Shown: one piece after another, positions 60,690 through 64,000 of the stretch
Position numbering within the stretch: position 1 is the stretch's first letter
Layout of the letters: each line of letters begins with the position of its first letter
Source of the DNA: Lactifluus volemus
Lineage: Eukaryota > Basidiomycota > Agaricomycetes > Russulales > Russulaceae
NCBI GenBank assembly: GCA_022376515.1
Contig: WTXI01000006.1
Coordinates: 1,240,001-1,304,000, forward strand
Reading direction: 5' to 3'
Length of the DNA: 64,000 nucleotides
Program-made: the position numbers and the translations under genes
The notes under the pieces: generated by a model
Told to the model about the DNA's origin: nothing
Databases searched by the model: none
What the model saw: the letters and a program-made list of their open reading frames with translations, nothing else

Positions 60690-61077
60690 TTCTAAACTAA
60701 TACTTCTAAACTACTACAGGAGTCGTAAGGACATCTAAGCGATTGCCCACCTGGTCCCCATTATCGCGTAATCCCGTTCCATCTCGTTATCGCTCGTTTT
60801 CCGTCGTTTTCGTCTTGCGCGCCCGTATAGCCTCGGAGTTGCAATCGCGACTTCAGATCCTTCGGCCGGTCGATCGCAACCTCTCGCTACCCATTCTCCT
60901 TGGCAGAGAAGTGAAGCCATGACCCACGTCTTCAAATCCACGCGGCTCGGGCGTGTCACGCAGTATTCTTAGATGTCATTACGTCATCAGACTGCAAAGC
61001 TTTCCCTTCCCACCCTCTTTATATTCTCCCTGTGTCTTTCGTTACTAGTAGAGGTTCTTTTCCTCATGGATACTAGC
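60690..61077. repeat. Large inverted repeat, right arm
   Basis: Reverse-complement partner of 60063-60450. It ends with ATGGATACTAGC, the first four codons of DUF6533 copy 3, and is then joined directly to the tail of the kinase fragment, so the duplicated promoter points at block R rather than at a gene. Confidence 0.9.
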
Positions 61078-61135
61078 AGCCTACCACTAGGACGCTAGGT
61101 GAAAAATGCTTTTAGAAGACGCTCGGATGCCTCAA
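61078..61135 (+). pseudogene. AGC kinase extreme 3' scrap
   Basis: CTACCACTAGGACGCTAGGT and AATGCTTTTAGAAGACGCTC match the end of the kinase fragment at 53314-53370. Only the last few dozen bases of the kinase gene remain here, at the left edge of duplication unit 3. Confidence 0.8.
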
Positions 61136-62310
61136 ATATCGAAGATTTAGGGCACCCGTGTCAACTGGCATCAACGCCATTTACCTATGCTTATGGGACC
61201 AGTTGAGTATCCATCAAATGTAGGCCCCGTTACTATCACTGTAAGACTCTCCTACGCTGGATAACATATTTTTCAAGTTAGGCTCTGCACTTACTTTGGC
61301 TCTTCTGGATCAAAGCTTTTGTACCGGCGCAGGACTATGTCGTGACTTGTGGGATATGGACAGCGGGATAGGGCCTTACAGAACTATGGTACATAGCCTG
61401 GAAGGGAGATGCCACCGATACATCGCTTCGGTAGTACACGCAAAGGAAGATAACGTTGTGTCGGGAGTGTTGGGACATGTTGCTCTATGCTTACAGAGAG
61501 ATGGAGGAACGTAGAATGTAGAGGAAGACGAAGGGAAGTCGCGGCGGTGCGAGAAAACGTAGATTATTGTCTCCCATTGTAGCCACCACCTCATAAGCCA
61601 AACACTCACTTGCACCACTTGATATCCCTTTAGACTTGCTTGTCGTGCTCGTCCAAGAGATTACTTGGTCTTTATTGCTAGATGACCCGTTAGTCACTAT
61701 GGCTGGGTCCAACAGCGTACCGCCCAAGTCCTAATTCGGAAACAGTCACGTGATGCAGTGTAGGGAACAGGAACAAACGACGCCACCACCACCACTCGCA
61801 AAACCCTTTCGTCTTATCTATGGACAACAACGTAATTTAGTCTACCCCTGGGATTTTGCGACATGTACAACTTGACGTCGCACGGGTAATATATATAAGG
61901 TGTCAAAAAATGGTAGGTCTCTCTGGAGTTATCGAGTCCCCAACATACTTTCCGTTGCTCTGTCAGGTTGTTGGTATGTCGGAAACGAGGGATTGCCAGT
62001 AAATGGCCCAATTACGGATCACATGCAGCGCCCTGTTAGGTTTGTGTCACAATTTTATTCTTCAACCCGTGCCAAAACTTGTGCGTATTTCACTTACCTG
62101 TGCTTTTACCCACACCTCAACATCTGCCAGACACGTACCATGATCTCGTCCGCCACCCTGAACCTTGAACCTCGCCGGCTATCATTGCTCATTCCGGGCC
62201 TCTACGCCCTCGACATTGACCTGAACCCGTCCACTGCATCACTTTATCATAGATGAGATAAAGCGCCGCAGTAGTCGGATTCCGCTGAATATACAGTACT
62301 CCTAGCCTCT
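61136..62310. repeat. Block R, copy 3
   Basis: Collinear with 53393-54480 and 45519-46540. Landmarks in order: GATTTAGGGCACCCGT, GGGATAGGGCCTTACAGAAC, TCTCCCATTGTAGCCACCAC, AACAGGAACAAACGAC, GTTGGTATGTCGGAAACGAG, ACACGTACCATGATCTCGTC. No gene is supported. Confidence 0.85.
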
Positions 62311-63708
62311 AGCTCTATACGGGTTATTGTCGATGTCAACAGGCGGGTATTACGACTGTTCCAGCCCCTGAATGACGCTTTGAACCGGGTGTGTCGATAT
62401 CTTGTCATGCTTCGTCCGCTCTTTCTGTTTGACAAACTGAAGCCATAAAACCACCTGCACTCCCGTCACGGTGTTCCACACCTTGCCGGATTACTTGCCC
62501 TGGAACCTGACATTTCATCGATGGCGTGCGCCCAACTTCGCCACTCAAAATTCAGAAGCGACCGACTTGTCTTTATGGAATTCCTAAGCATACATTAGGT
62601 ATACGAAAGTGCTGCAACTACTACCCATGTCACACTGTGTTATATAGCAAATGCAGCTGTGCCGAATTGATTCCCACTTACCGAGTCGCTTTTGTACTAA
62701 AAGTTGAAACTTGTGCCTCACCGATGATAGGCTATGTGGCAGAAATATGGCAACGAAGTTGCACTTTGTAGGGAATTTCTCCCTGATTCGTTTGATTGAC
62801 CTTCCCGCAATCCTGCTGATAAGATCTCGAGTGAGTACAAGGCCTGGGGATTCTTGACATACGTATTTGGGCTGGGACCTGCGCTGCTCTTTGATGTAGT
62901 ACCAGGAAGCTTATATATAGACAGGTCAGGAGGTTACAGAAACGCCAACAGAGCTACGCTCAGCAGATTTGTGCGTTCCCTTGACTCAGCTGACCCCCCT
63001 TCTAGCTTCCCCAAGATAACTATTCCCGTGGGTCATCCTCCGCGCGCCCGGTCCCCGCAGAACACTACACTACTACCTCGAAACGGCTTCGTTTGTTCCA
63101 AGTTCTCCGGCCTCTAAGCTTGACCGGTTGAAGTGGCAATCCCGAAGCATCATCAGAAGGGGAGAAAAGAAATGGAATATATGACGCTTCGTGTGTCACG
63201 AGTGAGCTAGCTGTGCGTCAAGAACAGTAAATGTTTGATGCAATGAACTGAAGCGTACCTCGAGGACGGTCCGCACACATGATTGATAGGATTTTTTTTT
63301 TTAAATCCGCATTTCTATAGCGCAGAGTGCCTACAACTGACAAAAGACGCGCTCGACTACATGCAATCAGGTGACTGTATCTAATCTGGTAACTGGGGTG
63401 GTGTGATGGTCTTTTACGGGGTGAGGTGTGGGTTGGGTGGGATGATTGATAGGATCATGGCATACTACCCTCTTCTGGCTAACTTCCCACGGTGCTATCA
63501 CGATGTTTCACCCACGATTCTCGCCACTGGGTAGTAAGTGAATGGCCGACTTAAGTTGATTGAACCTTGGCCAGCCTCGAACTTCAGAGAACAACGCGTG
63601 CCTGTGTCCTGCAGTACTTATAAGTCCCTAACATGATCATCAAGCTGTCCTTCCCGTAAATCCTCAGCCACTCGCCCTCCGTCTCCCTTTAGAGGTCCTT
63701 TTTTCAGC
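62311..63708. promoter_or_regulatory. Upstream region of DUF6533-like copy 4, with two insertions
   Basis: Collinear with the upstream region of copy 2 except for about 360 bp at about 62907-63268 and about 150 bp at 63293-63440, both absent from copy 2. The frame at 62854-63117 straddles the first insertion border and is not supported as a gene. Confidence 0.55.
63293..63440 (-). mobile_element. SINE-like short insertion with target-site duplication, copy b
   Basis: Flanked by ATGATTGATAGGAT on both sides (left about 63278-63292, right about 63442-63455). The uninterrupted site is seen in unit 2 near 55105. On the minus strand it begins CCCACCCAACCCACACCTC, contains GCGCGTCTTTTGTCAG and ends AAATGCGGATTTAAAAAAA, an A-tail. 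It shares its 3' part with the insertion at 60451-60606. Confidence 0.75.
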
Positions 63709-64000
63709 ATGGGCCCGGATGTGCTTGTTATCGCTACCCCCATCTCTCCAAGTCAAAGCTCAATCAATGTAGCTACCTACGTGCGTATCGTGGCGATGTC
63801 CATTGCCGGTTATGAGTATGTTGCGATTTGTGATTATTTGCATCTCCGTGCATGTCTAACCCGTATTCGGCCAGCTATCTCATTACCCTCCCATTTGAAT
63901 ATCAGTTATACAAGCTTACTCGGCGAGTCAGGTAAGAATCGTGATGCGTGTTTTCGAGACAAGCTACTGACTAGAACGCACCATTCGATAGCTCTGGACT
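63709..64000 (+). CDS. DUF6533-like multi-pass membrane protein, copy 4 (cut by window end)
   Basis: The ATG at 63709 gives MGPDVLVIATPISPSQSSIN, then VATYVRIVAMSIAGYEY, identical to copy 2 apart from few changes. The first intron and the second exon (LPFEYQLYKLTRRV-like, from CTATCTCATTACCCTCCC) are present before the window ends. The rest is not visible, so intactness cannot be judged. Confidence 0.75.
   Translation, partial: MGPDVLVIATPISPSQSSINVATYVRIVAMSIAGYEYVAICDYLHLRACLTRIRPAISLPSHLNISYTSLLGESGKNRDACFRDKLLTRTHHSIALD

Noticed and set aside
60212..60959. Two similar proteins of 64 and 74 residues on opposite strands
   Set aside because: They are the two arms of one inverted repeat read outward from each start. 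No domain, and the arms include a gene promoter.
62854..63117. Open frame upstream of DUF6533 copy 4
   Set aside because: It begins in block sequence shared with unit 2 and ends inside a unit-specific insertion. No motif.
1..64000. CRISPR arrays, bacterial operons, rRNA genes or viral genes
   Set aside because: No regularly spaced short repeats, no ribosomal RNA-like sequence and no recognisable viral proteins. Intron-rich genes on both strands indicate a fungal nuclear genome.

Overview
The window looks like nuclear DNA of a basidiomycete fungus, most likely an Agaricomycete. A Rhizoctonia/Ceratobasidium-type genome is my best guess, but that is inference. The grounds are dense genes on both strands, many short introns of about 40-60 nt with GT-AG borders, short intergenic gaps, and proteins of basidiomycete character (DUF6533-like membrane proteins, fungal-style TCF25, SMN, URB1, TSR2, GRC3 and ADE2). 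I see no ribosomal RNA, convincing tRNA, CRISPR array or prokaryotic operon structure.

Positions 1 to about 43,000 are a conserved housekeeping region. In order: a major-facilitator transporter (-, cut by the window edge); a Nudix CoA-diphosphatase-like enzyme (+); a large beta-propeller/WD40-type inositol polyphosphate 5-phosphatase (-); a SAMHD1-type dNTP triphosphohydrolase (-); a mitochondrial PPR-like gene whose frame is broken many times (+); a Gln/Pro-rich regulator-like protein (-); TCF25/Rqc1 (+); SMN (+); URB1/Npa1 (+); ADE2 (-); an unrecognised, possibly mitochondrial protein (+); GRC3 polynucleotide kinase (-); an SH3 plus Ras-association polarity-type scaffold (+); TSR2 (+); mitochondrial malate dehydrogenase (-); and a C2H2 zinc-finger protein (+). 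Five of these genes (TCF25, SMN, URB1, GRC3, TSR2) act in ribosome or RNP biogenesis or quality control.

Positions about 43,800 to 64,000 are an accessory, duplicated region. An AGC-type kinase gene is followed by a long non-coding block (block R), a PD-(D/E)XK plus kinase-like gene flanked by direct copies of part of block R, and then a DUF6533-like multi-pass membrane protein gene. The series kinase 3' end - block R - DUF6533 gene recurs from 52,821 (kinase reduced to a pseudogene fragment) and from 61,078 (only a scrap of kinase left; the DUF6533 gene runs off the window). A fourth DUF6533 paralogue is inverted at 58,256-60,074. Its promoter and first codons are duplicated as a large inverted repeat, and a short SINE-like insertion with target-site duplication sits between the arms. 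A related insertion lies at about 63,290-63,440.

Many otherwise convincing genes change reading frame by one base, often next to short homopolymers, even in expected essential genes such as ADE2 and GRC3. Some breaks are therefore probably sequence errors. The PPR gene, the kinase fragments and some breaks in the duplicated region may be real decay. Exon borders below were read by eye and are approximate unless stated.
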